Origin: an uncultured Ligilactobacillus sp.
GTDB lineage: Bacteria > Bacillota > Bacilli > Lactobacillales > Lactobacillaceae
Direction of reading: 5' to 3'
Assembly (NCBI GenBank): GCA_934215475.1
Contig: CAKPZY010000016.1
Location: forward strand, 1 to 40,570
DNA: 40,570 nucleotides
The notes under the pieces are model-generated. The model did no database searches and had not been told where the DNA came from. It saw nothing but the letters and a program-made list of their open reading frames with translations. Shown piece by piece: positions 34,480 through 40,570 of the stretch. Position 1 is the first letter of the stretch. Each line of letters begins with the position of its first letter. The translations under genes were made by a program, and so were the position numbers.

Positions 34480-35232
34480 TTAGCTGACCTCTTGTAATTT
34501 TATGTGATTGTTTTCAATAATTTTCCTTGCAGACACCGGTATATTACTATCAGTGATGATCATATTGGTTTCTTTAAAATCCGCCAATTTGATCAAACTA
34601 ATTTTATTAAATTTAGTTGAATCGCTTAAAATGATGATTTTTTTGGCATTTTGTTCCATCGCCTGTACTATATCAGCCCGCATAATGTCGCGTCCAAAGA
34701 AACCCTGATCCTTGTCAAAACCGTCCATCCCAATAAAAAGTTTATCGACCCGAAAATTCTTCAAGACATCCTTTGCTATTGGACCTACCACGACTTCTGA
34801 CTCGGCTTGATATTTGCCTCCTAAAATAAAGACGCTGATATTGGCATAAGCCGAGACAAAATCAGCAATAAAATAAGAATTAGTGATCACGGTGACGTGT
34901 TTTTCCTGCTTCCCTAACTCTTGCACCATTAACGCACAAGTTGAACCAGATTCGACCATGATCGTCTCTTGATCGCTGATTAGATCAGCTGCTTTGGCGG
35001 CAATCTTTTGCTTAATACCATAATTTTGTGCTAGCCGATAATTGAGGTTGCTTGGATTATTAATGATCGCGTATCCATGTTTGCGCACCAAAAGCCCTTT
35101 GGATTCAAGTTCCGAAAGGTCCTTACGAACAGTCACTTTTGAAACATCTAATAGTCTACTCAGATCATTAACTGCAATTTTTTGTCTTTTATTAACTATA
35201 TTTAAAAGTTTATCAATACGTTTAGTTGCCAT
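34480..35232 (-). CDS. DeoR-family transcriptional regulator
   Basis: This 250-residue regulator has an N-terminal helix-turn-helix (about 1-57: LLNIVNKRQKIAVNDLSRLLDVSKVTVRKDLSEL) and a C-terminal DeoR sensor domain (about 75-230) with VESGSTCALMVQEL, ITNSYFIADFV, LGGKY and IGMDGFDKDQGFFGRD. Family members sense phosphorylated sugars. The target is unknown, since no sugar-metabolism genes adjoin it. GGAGG lies 8 bases before the ATG. It may regulate itself through the repeats at 35290-35369. Confidence 0.92.
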   Translation of the reverse strand: MATKRIDKLLNIVNKRQKIAVNDLSRLLDVSKVTVRKDLSELESKGLLVRKHGYAIINNPSNLNYRLAQNYGIKQKIAAKAADLISDQETIMVESGSTCALMVQELGKQEKHVTVITNSYFIADFVSAYANISVFILGGKYQAESEVVVGPIAKDVLKNFRVDKLFIGMDGFDKDQGFFGRDIMRADIVQAMEQNAKKIIILSDSTKFNKISLIKLADFKETNMIITDSNIPVSARKIIENNHIKLQEVS

Positions 35233-35289
35233 TCACACGACCTCCGTCAGTAATAGTTTAACATACGCCCCTTCAATTTATATACACAC

Positions 35290-35369
35290 AACGACAGAAT
35301 AAAATATCCTGTATTCACGAGATAAATAAGCTTGTTTTTTGTAGAAAATTTTTCTGTCGTTAGAATACA
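35290..35369. repeat. Interleaved inverted repeats in the deoR-ktrB intergenic region
   Basis: AACGACAGAA (35290-35299) and TTCTGTCGTT (35352-35361) are exact inverted copies. TGTATTC (35310-35316) and GAATACA (35363-35369) are a second pair. They interleave (A-B-A'-B'), so they suit paired operators, or a pseudoknot in RNA, rather than a plain hairpin. Confidence 0.55.
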
Positions 35370-35436
35370 ACTTATCACATTCATTATATTATATTTAAAT
35401 AAACAGTATCAGCTCAGCCCTATGTACAGTTCGAGA

Positions 35437-35465
35437 TTTTAAAATAAATAACAAAAGTGTATAAT
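35437..35465 (+). promoter_or_regulatory. Promoter of ktrB-ktrA
   Basis: A perfect TATAAT at 35460-35465 lies 28 bases before the ktrB start. The -35 (TTTTAA at 35437-35442, 17-base spacer) is weak. I see no c-di-AMP riboswitch in this short leader. Confidence 0.6.
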
Positions 35466-35493
35466 CAAAGCGAAATAGTAAGGAGGCATTTTC

Positions 35494-36837
35494 TTGTTTA
35501 CTTTTGCAGACCGTCATTTTACATTATCCAGCACCTTGACGACCGGTTTTGTGACAGTCATTTTATTAGGAACGATCCTCCTCACACTGCCTATTGCTAC
35601 TGTCCACGGAATCAACTCATCTTTTATTACTGCTCTGTTTACAGCGACAAGTGCCACTTGCGTGACGGGCCTGACTTTGGTTGATACCGGGAGCCACTGG
35701 TCTTTTTTTGGACAGTTCGTTATCATGATGCTCAGCGAGGTCGGCGGCTTAGGGTTTATGACCTTTATGGTTTTGATGTTTACGTCTACTAGGCACCGTT
35801 TGAGTCTCTCAACTCAGCTGCTTGCCCAGGAATCGCTTAACTTGCAGCATCTTTCTCAAGTCAAGTTGATCAAATTGATAGTTAGCCTTTCTTTAGGGAT
35901 CCAAAGTGTAGGAGCACTGCTACTATTCTTTAACTTTTATCCTAAATATGGGTGGCTAAGAGGAGCATGGCTCAGCATTTTTCACTCTGTCTCGGCTTTT
36001 TGTAATGCCGGCTTTTCTCTTTTTGGAAACAGTATTGCACAATTTAAAAATAATACTTATGTCTTATTCATCCTGAGTCTATTGATCCTCTCAGGCTCAA
36101 TTGGATTTCTTGTATGGCGTGATCTGCTGACATACATAAAGCGGCGTCACCTTTCACTGCACACCAAGCTTTCTATTCGTACTGGTTTCGTGATAGTCGT
36201 TGCTAGCGGACTGCTTTACTGGTTGACTGAAGACGGCTTTTCAAACATTGATCCACAAGCTTCTTTGTTTCATCGGATAGTAAATGTGATGTTCATGGCT
36301 GTTACTCCACGGACCGCTGGGTTAGTTACTTTTGACTATACCCACTTATCGATGGCAGGTATCTTTTTAACAATGATCTTGATGTTCATTGGCGGGACAC
36401 CAGGTTCTACAGCCGGTGGGGTCAAAAGTACCACAGTCGGTTTACTGGCTATTCAAACATGGGCGACATTGCGAGGACAGCACGATGTCAACTTTAGCAA
36501 TCGCCGTTTACCCCGAGAAAATATCTACCGTGCTTTGACTTTAGTCATTGTAGCTTTCCTGATGGTCTCCATTGCCACCTTTGTTTTGAGTATGACTCAG
36601 CCGCTTCCACAAGATATGGGCCTCGAATACATCATCTTTGAAGTCTTGGCAGCATTTGGTACCACTGGGATCAGTTTAGGCTTGACTGTTCACCTGACCT
36701 TGTTAGGCAAGATAGTCATCATGTTGATGATGTTCATTGGCAGAGTTGGGATCTTCAACGTAATGTATGCCGTTCTCAATGCTCAAGACAAGCCAAGCAA
36801 CATTCGCTATCCAGAGGAGAGTGTTTTGATTGGATAA
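35494..36837 (+). CDS. ktrB: Potassium uptake channel subunit KtrB (Trk/Ktr family)
   Basis: This 447-residue membrane protein has the four M1-P-M2 repeats of Trk/Ktr/HKT ion channels. The four selectivity-filter loops are visible at 52-60 (TSATCVTGL), 169-175 (FCNAGFS), 271-277 (TPRTAGL) and 388-394 (FGTTGIS). The gating segment GGTPGSTAGGVK is at 300-311. It takes up K+ (Na+-dependent in relatives) with the cytosolic ring KtrA. The start is TTG 35494 with AGGAGG 7 bases upstream. It overlaps ktrA by eight bases. Confidence 0.97.
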   Translation: MFTFADRHFTLSSTLTTGFVTVILLGTILLTLPIATVHGINSSFITALFTATSATCVTGLTLVDTGSHWSFFGQFVIMMLSEVGGLGFMTFMVLMFTSTRHRLSLSTQLLAQESLNLQHLSQVKLIKLIVSLSLGIQSVGALLLFFNFYPKYGWLRGAWLSIFHSVSAFCNAGFSLFGNSIAQFKNNTYVLFILSLLILSGSIGFLVWRDLLTYIKRRHLSLHTKLSIRTGFVIVVASGLLYWLTEDGFSNIDPQASLFHRIVNVMFMAVTPRTAGLVTFDYTHLSMAGIFLTMILMFIGGTPGSTAGGVKSTTVGLLAIQTWATLRGQHDVNFSNRRLPRENIYRALTLVIVAFLMVSIATFVLSMTQPLPQDMGLEYIIFEVLAAFGTTGISLGLTVHLTLLGKIVIMLMMFIGRVGIFNVMYAVLNAQDKPSNIRYPEESVLIG

Positions 36838-37531
36838 AAAATTCAAAAATAAAAATCAGGTTACCCGTGCTGATGAAAATTATGCGATCATTGGGCTGGG
36901 TAAGTTTGGTGGGGCCTTGTGCCAAGAATTAGCCAAGGAACACCAAGAGATATTGGCCATTGACGTCAAAGAAAAATTAGTTGACAGATATATGAACATT
37001 GCAAATAAAGCAGTGATTGCTGACGCGCAAGATGAAGAGGCCTTACGTAAATTAAACCTGGCTTCCTTCGACCATGTTTTTATTACAATTGGTTCGGACA
37101 TCCAGGCCAGTGTGTTATCCACTTTAAACTGTAAGGACCTTGGCGTCAAAGATCTCATTTGCAAGGCCTTAAATCGCAGCCATGCGAGGATCCTCGAGCG
37201 CATCGGTGCCGACCAGATCGTCCAGCCCGAATTGGATATGGCTAAACGGATAGTTTTACACCACCGGCAACCACACATTATTGACTACTTAGACCTGAGT
37301 TCTGAAGTCACCTTAGCTGAGGTTGAAGTTAATAATAAAGAGTATACCGAAAAAACATTGGGCGAGTTGGCACTAAGAAATAAATTTGATGTCAACGTAA
37401 TTGCGATCATTCAGGAGGATAACGTTAACGTTTATCCTGACGCCAAAAGCATGGTCCATTATAAGGACAAACTAGCTGTGATCGGCTCCGTAGACGCTGT
37501 TAACAATTTTGACAAGAATTTTAATGGCTAA
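36830..37531 (+). CDS. ktrA: Potassium uptake regulator KtrA (RCK domains)
   Basis: This 233-residue cytosolic protein has an N-terminal RCK/KTN Rossmann domain with IIGLGKFGGAL (20-30, GxGxxG) and acidic Asp45, which bind ATP/ADP and gate KtrB. A C-terminal RCK_C domain (about 150-225) typically binds c-di-AMP. It starts at TTG 36830 inside the end of ktrB (8-base overlap, AGGAG 10 bases upstream). A strong terminator follows. Confidence 0.96.
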   Translation: MDKKFKNKNQVTRADENYAIIGLGKFGGALCQELAKEHQEILAIDVKEKLVDRYMNIANKAVIADAQDEEALRKLNLASFDHVFITIGSDIQASVLSTLNCKDLGVKDLICKALNRSHARILERIGADQIVQPELDMAKRIVLHHRQPHIIDYLDLSSEVTLAEVEVNNKEYTEKTLGELALRNKFDVNVIAIIQEDNVNVYPDAKSMVHYKDKLAVIGSVDAVNNFDKNFNG

Positions 37532-37538
37532 CTTGTAC

Positions 37539-37577
37539 AAAAACGAATTTCCACCACGTGCGGAAATTCGTTTTTTT
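37539..37577. terminator. Bidirectional terminator between ktrA and the SDR gene
   Basis: AAAAACGAATTTCC (37539-37552) and GGAAATTCGTTTTT (37562-37575) form a perfect 14-bp stem around a 9-base loop. T-runs occur in both directions, serving ktrA (plus) and the SDR gene that stops at 37594 (minus). Confidence 0.9.
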
Positions 37578-37593
37578 CAGTCTTGTAGTCCTG

Positions 37594-38247
37594 CTACTTG
37601 CCTGTACCAACTAATTCGCCGCTTTGATGGCGCTTAGCAGCTGCTAGATATTGTTTGCCAATAACATCTGGATCTGTACCCTTTTCTTTATTCATGAAAG
37701 CTTTGACAGTCATCAAGTTAACTGCAACCTGCGTATTTTCTAAGCTTTGCATTAATACTTGCGCATAGCTCTTTAGCGCCGCCTTGGTCATAGAGAGACT
37801 GCTTGCTTTCTGAGCAGGAGCATCAGAAAGGCTCCCTCCTGTTAGCAAGATCTCCCTGGGCTGTTCATAAGATGGTTCTAGCTTTAAATAAGCCTGGGTT
37901 ATGGCAACTGCACTAAAAACATTAGTACCAAATACTTCCTGAAGTGTGCCAAGTGTCAATTCACTGGGTTTCCTGGGACGCATATCAGCTGCATTGAAAA
38001 TTAATGTTTGCGGTATGCCGTCCTTCGAAACATCCGTCAAAATATGCGAAATACTTGCTTCATCATTCACATCAGCAGGAAATATTTCAGCTTGGACATC
38101 AACTTTTAATAATTTGCCTTGCAAAGCGGTCAACTTATTCTTATTTCTAGCTAATAAAATTGGTTTTTGCCCTGCCTTTCCAAATAATTTGGCTAAGGAA
38201 AAACCCAATCCTGGACCAACACCTAAGATCACGACACCATTTTTCAT
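37594..38247 (-). CDS. Atypical short-chain dehydrogenase (SDR family), catalytic Tyr absent
   Basis: This 217-residue Rossmann protein has the SDR cofactor loop GVGPGLGFSLAKLF, the NAAD strand (LIFNAADM, normally NNAG), and a serine in LLTGGSLSD. The usual YxxxK is altered: at SSLSMTKAALK the lysine is present but the position four before it is Leu, not Tyr. Thus classical SDR catalysis is doubtful, although a subfamily with this pattern exists. I chose ATG 38247 with AGAGGTGGG about 10 bases upstream. Substrate unknown. Confidence 0.85.
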   Translation of the reverse strand: MKNGVVILGVGPGLGFSLAKLFGKAGQKPILLARNKNKLTALQGKLLKVDVQAEIFPADVNDEASISHILTDVSKDGIPQTLIFNAADMRPRKPSELTLGTLQEVFGTNVFSAVAITQAYLKLEPSYEQPREILLTGGSLSDAPAQKASSLSMTKAALKSYAQVLMQSLENTQVAVNLMTVKAFMNKEKGTDPDVIGKQYLAAAKRHQSGELVGTGK

Positions 38248-38340
38248 GATTATTAAACCCACCTCTTTTAGCATTAGTTTAGTCAAAATCTGACACTACG
38301 CCAAGTAAACTGAATTTATAGCTTAAAATAATTAAACCTA

Positions 38341-38370
38341 TAAAAAAGCTCTACCCATAACAGATAGAGT
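38341..38370 (-). terminator. Terminator of the NAD(P)-binding gene at 38413
   Basis: On the minus strand CTCTATC pairs with GGTAGAG (one G-U) around a loop and is followed by C and T6 (the A-run at 38342-38347). It lies about 45 bases after the stop codon. Confidence 0.75.
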
Positions 38371-38412
38371 TTCCAATGTCTTCTGGAAAGTTTTAGCTTA
38401 CCTATTCATCTT

Positions 38413-39057
38413 TCACTCAGCTCCAGCAATAGCATCGCCTATCGGCTCATTGCCGGAGATCAGTGGAATGATTTTACCAATAGAAGAGGAATCATGCAGA
38501 CTGGTAACGATGGCAGCTGCAACATCTGATCTGCTGATCGAACCGCCGTTTTCAGGAATATCGGTGGTAACTTTGCCCGTCGGCCGATCAAATGTCAAAG
38601 CCCCTGGTTCTAAAATCGTATAGTCTAAAGAAGTTCGGTAGCGCAGCCACTCATCGGCATAAAATTTAGCAGCATAATATGGCTTGATGGAGAACCACTT
38701 CTTTCTTTCTTCTGCAAAAAGTGCACTTACCATAACAAATCGCTTAATACCAGCAATTTCAGCAGCCTGCATACTTTTGACAGCTCCATCCAAGTCCACC
38801 AGTAGAGTCATATCATCCCCAGTTTTGCCGCCCGAACCGGCAGAAAAGACGATCGCATCATAATCATGGAGCTGCTTTGCCAAAGCCTCAGGCTGTTTTA
38901 ACAAGTCAAAGACTTCCGCTTGAAAACCTGCCTGTTGCAACTCAGTTGCTTGTTCTTGCCGGTGGACTCCCGCCATCACGTCCTCGCCAGCTTTTTTCAA
39001 AGCTGACACAGCTAAACGGCCAACATTTCCTGAAGCACCAATAACAAAGACTCTCAT
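38413..39057 (-). CDS. NAD(P)-binding protein of the atypical SDR (YwnB/NmrA-like) group
   Basis: This 214-residue protein starts with MRVFVIGASGNVGRLAV, a clear GxxGxxG turn. It also has AIVFSAGSGG, RFVMVSALFAEERKKW and DYTILEPGALT, typical of SDR-a5 type oxidoreductase-like proteins. It lacks the classical YxxxK pair. I start at ATG 39057 (AAAGGATG upstream); the longer frame to 39138 has no ribosome binding site. Function may be NAD(P)H-sensing or reduction of small molecules. Confidence 0.9.
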   Translation of the reverse strand: MRVFVIGASGNVGRLAVSALKKAGEDVMAGVHRQEQATELQQAGFQAEVFDLLKQPEALAKQLHDYDAIVFSAGSGGKTGDDMTLLVDLDGAVKSMQAAEIAGIKRFVMVSALFAEERKKWFSIKPYYAAKFYADEWLRYRTSLDYTILEPGALTFDRPTGKVTTDIPENGGSISRSDVAAAIVTSLHDSSSIGKIIPLISGNEPIGDAIAGAE

Positions 39058-39200
39058 TGAAAAACATCCTTTCAAAAACAAACCAAAAATAAACTGTCGA
39101 AAAAGCGAGCGTGAGCTGACTTCACTGGACACTATCAAGCCAAAGCAGACACCAATTTCACACTAAACAACGAAACAATGAAACTTAAGAGCAAGACCTG

Positions 39201-40415
39201 CTATTTTCTTGGAACTTGTTCTTTTAATTTCTTAGTTCCCGCTTGATCATTAAGATACAGATCTGGGTGGCTTTTCTTAAACCAATCAAAGTATGAAGTG
39301 GCCAAAATTTTCAGGACCGCATACCCCGGGACTCCCAAAATGACACCTGCCAAACCGAAGAGCTTTCCAGAAACCAGCAGAACAAATAATACAGTGAGTG
39401 GGTGAAATTTCATACTGTTGCCTAAAATTAAGGGTGAAACCAAGCGCCCTTCAAAAGTCTGTTCGATCACAAAAACAAGCAGTACTTTGACTAACATGAA
39501 CGGCGAAGTGAATAAACCGATCGCCACGGATGGCACCATCGCTAAAAACGATCCAAGATATGGGATCAGGTTCAATAAACCTGCTATGATCCCAAGCAAT
39601 AACGCATACCTTAAACCAATGAACAAATAGCCGATCCAAAACATGATACCGACGAAAAAAGCAACTCCCAGCTGCCCACGAATGTAATGGCTCAATTGAG
39701 AATTCACGGTCTTCAATACATCTTTCGTACCCAAACGATAGCGGTTTGGCAAAAAACCAACTAAATAGTCCGGGAGATTATGTCCGTCTTTAAGCAAATA
39801 AAACAAAATAAACGGTGCGGTGATCACAGATATGATAACTGAGGTCACGCTGGAAAGAATGCTTCCGATCGAGCTTAAAGATTTGGGAAGAAACTGCACA
39901 GCTTTCCCGGGTTTAAAGAGATCCCCAAATTCAGAATTTAAAGTGGTCAGCTTGTTTTGCAGATCTTTTATACCATCTGCCGAAAAAAGAGCAACAACAA
40001 AATCTTCTAATTTTTGCCAGTACTCTGGCCAATTAGTCAAGAAATCTTGCATCTGTCTTTGGACCACCGGTATCAAAGCAACGATGCCCCAAGCAATAAC
40101 CGCTGCTACAAGCACAAACAAGATCGTCACGGAGAGTGAACGCCTCATTTTGTAACTTTTTTGCAGTCTGTCAACCACTGGATTCAATATATAATAAAAG
40201 ACCCCAGCTATAATGAGCGGTAAAGCCACTGTATTAAACAAGACCACCAGGGGGCTCAAGATCCAAGAGATCTTGCTCAATACTAGAATGATCAGCAAAA
40301 CCAATAAAACCACTAGCATAGAAACCGCGAAACGGCTGTTCATGATCCAATGAAAAAACCAAGACGCTGACCACTTGACATGGTTTTGTGTTCCTTTTGG
40401 ATTATTTTCTTCCAT
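39201..40415 (-). CDS. AI-2E family transporter (PerM/YdiK-like)
   Basis: This 404-residue membrane protein has about eight helices. Its family signature includes PLIIAGVFYYILNPVVDRLQ near the N-terminus, ITAPFILFYLLKDG in the middle, YLGSFLAMVPSVAIGLF, and FEGRLVSPLILGNSMKFHPL. Some members export autoinducer-2 (TqsA) and others act as Na+/H+ antiporters, so the substrate is open. A GGGGGAAAATGC precedes ATG 40415. It appears monocistronic. Confidence 0.93.
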   Translation of the reverse strand: MEENNPKGTQNHVKWSASWFFHWIMNSRFAVSMLVVLLVLLIILVLSKISWILSPLVVLFNTVALPLIIAGVFYYILNPVVDRLQKSYKMRRSLSVTILFVLVAAVIAWGIVALIPVVQRQMQDFLTNWPEYWQKLEDFVVALFSADGIKDLQNKLTTLNSEFGDLFKPGKAVQFLPKSLSSIGSILSSVTSVIISVITAPFILFYLLKDGHNLPDYLVGFLPNRYRLGTKDVLKTVNSQLSHYIRGQLGVAFFVGIMFWIGYLFIGLRYALLLGIIAGLLNLIPYLGSFLAMVPSVAIGLFTSPFMLVKVLLVFVIEQTFEGRLVSPLILGNSMKFHPLTVLFVLLVSGKLFGLAGVILGVPGYAVLKILATSYFDWFKKSHPDLYLNDQAGTKKLKEQVPRK

Positions 40416-40519
40416 GCATTTTCCCCCATCTAACCAAATTTAAGCTCAAAGTATTGTCAATGATAACTTATAATAGTCTCTGATATCTTTTATAATTTTA
40501 ACTTGAAAACTTATTTTTT

Positions 40520-40555
40520 AAAAAAAATAAGTTCCCAGTAACCGGCTGGGAACTT
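40520..40555 (-). terminator. Terminator of a gene beyond the right window edge
   Basis: AAGTTCCCAG (40529-40538) and CTGGGAACTT (40546-40555) make a perfect 10-bp stem; the minus strand continues into ATTTTTTTT (40528-40520). It would end a minus-strand gene lying to the right. A second AT-rich palindrome (40508-40519 with 40522-40533) overlaps it. Confidence 0.85.
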
Positions 40556-40570
40556 CTGTGTGCATTACTT

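Noticed and set aside
35370..35493. Possible c-di-AMP riboswitch before ktrB
   Set aside because: The TATAAT lies just 28 bases before the start codon, and no ydaO-type conserved core is visible.
36880..37278. A 132-codon minus-strand frame opposite ktrA
   Set aside because: Antisense to a conserved RCK domain, with no plausible start context or protein-like features.

Overview
The window looks like chromosomal DNA from a low-GC Gram-positive bacterium, most likely a member of the Lactobacillaceae. I infer this from the gene set and signals: strong AGGAGG-type ribosome binding sites, several TTG and GTG starts, lipoproteins with LAAC/LVGC lipoboxes, a DHA2 transporter paired with a DUF4811 protein, and a BmpA/NupABC nucleoside importer. 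I cannot fix genus or species. I see no rRNA, tRNA, CRISPR array, insertion sequence or phage structural gene.

Layout. 0-4.5 kb: an NmrA-type oxidoreductase, a possible TetR-type remnant, a large lipoprotein, a 38-residue membrane peptide and an amino-acid permease. 4.5-8.3 kb (minus strand): a MacB-type ABC exporter, a class I glutamine amidotransferase and an ECF transporter S component. 8.5-13.4 kb: a glycerophosphodiester phosphodiesterase (plus strand), then on the minus strand a P1 (DmpA) peptidase beside an orphan OppA lipoprotein, and an S66 LD-carboxypeptidase. 13.4-17.2 kb: a 1248-residue DnaE-type polymerase resembling the SPbeta-phage YorL group rather than a housekeeping DnaE. 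It sits 24 bases upstream of the S66 peptidase. 17.4-24.7 kb (all minus): DUF4811 plus DHA2 exporter, a CPBP protease, an unrecognised CxxC protein, a YdcF-like protein, an ABM monooxygenase, MenG, and a lemA-TPM operon. 24.9-29.7 kb: the bmpA-nupA-nupB-nupC nucleoside importer with an attenuator-like hairpin after bmpA. 30.0-31.8 kb: a GntR(YtrA)-ABC operon with a palindromic operator. 32.1-40.4 kb: msrB (plus), a minus-strand run of DeoR regulator, SRAP protein and CynX-type MFS transporter, then ktrB-ktrA (plus), two SDR-type proteins and an AI-2E-family exporter.

How the genes work together. Much of the region is envelope and transport functions: nucleoside salvage (bmpA/nupABC), potassium uptake (ktrAB), drug or peptide export (MacB-type, DHA2, YtrA-controlled ABC), vitamin uptake (ECF S component) and peptide handling (OppA, P1 peptidase, S66 peptidase). 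Redox and repair functions (MsrB, SRAP, several NAD(P)-binding proteins, MenG, ABM monooxygenase) are scattered between them.

I did not find a clearly new multi-gene system. The most unusual items are the phage-type DnaE paralogue, a nested 74-base inverted repeat upstream of bmpA, two interleaved inverted repeats in the deoR-ktrB intergenic region, a palindrome-rich leader before oppA, an apparent AUC start in the CPBP gene, and the 38-residue membrane peptide. Starts were chosen from the position of ribosome binding sites, so several proteins are shorter than the longest open frame.
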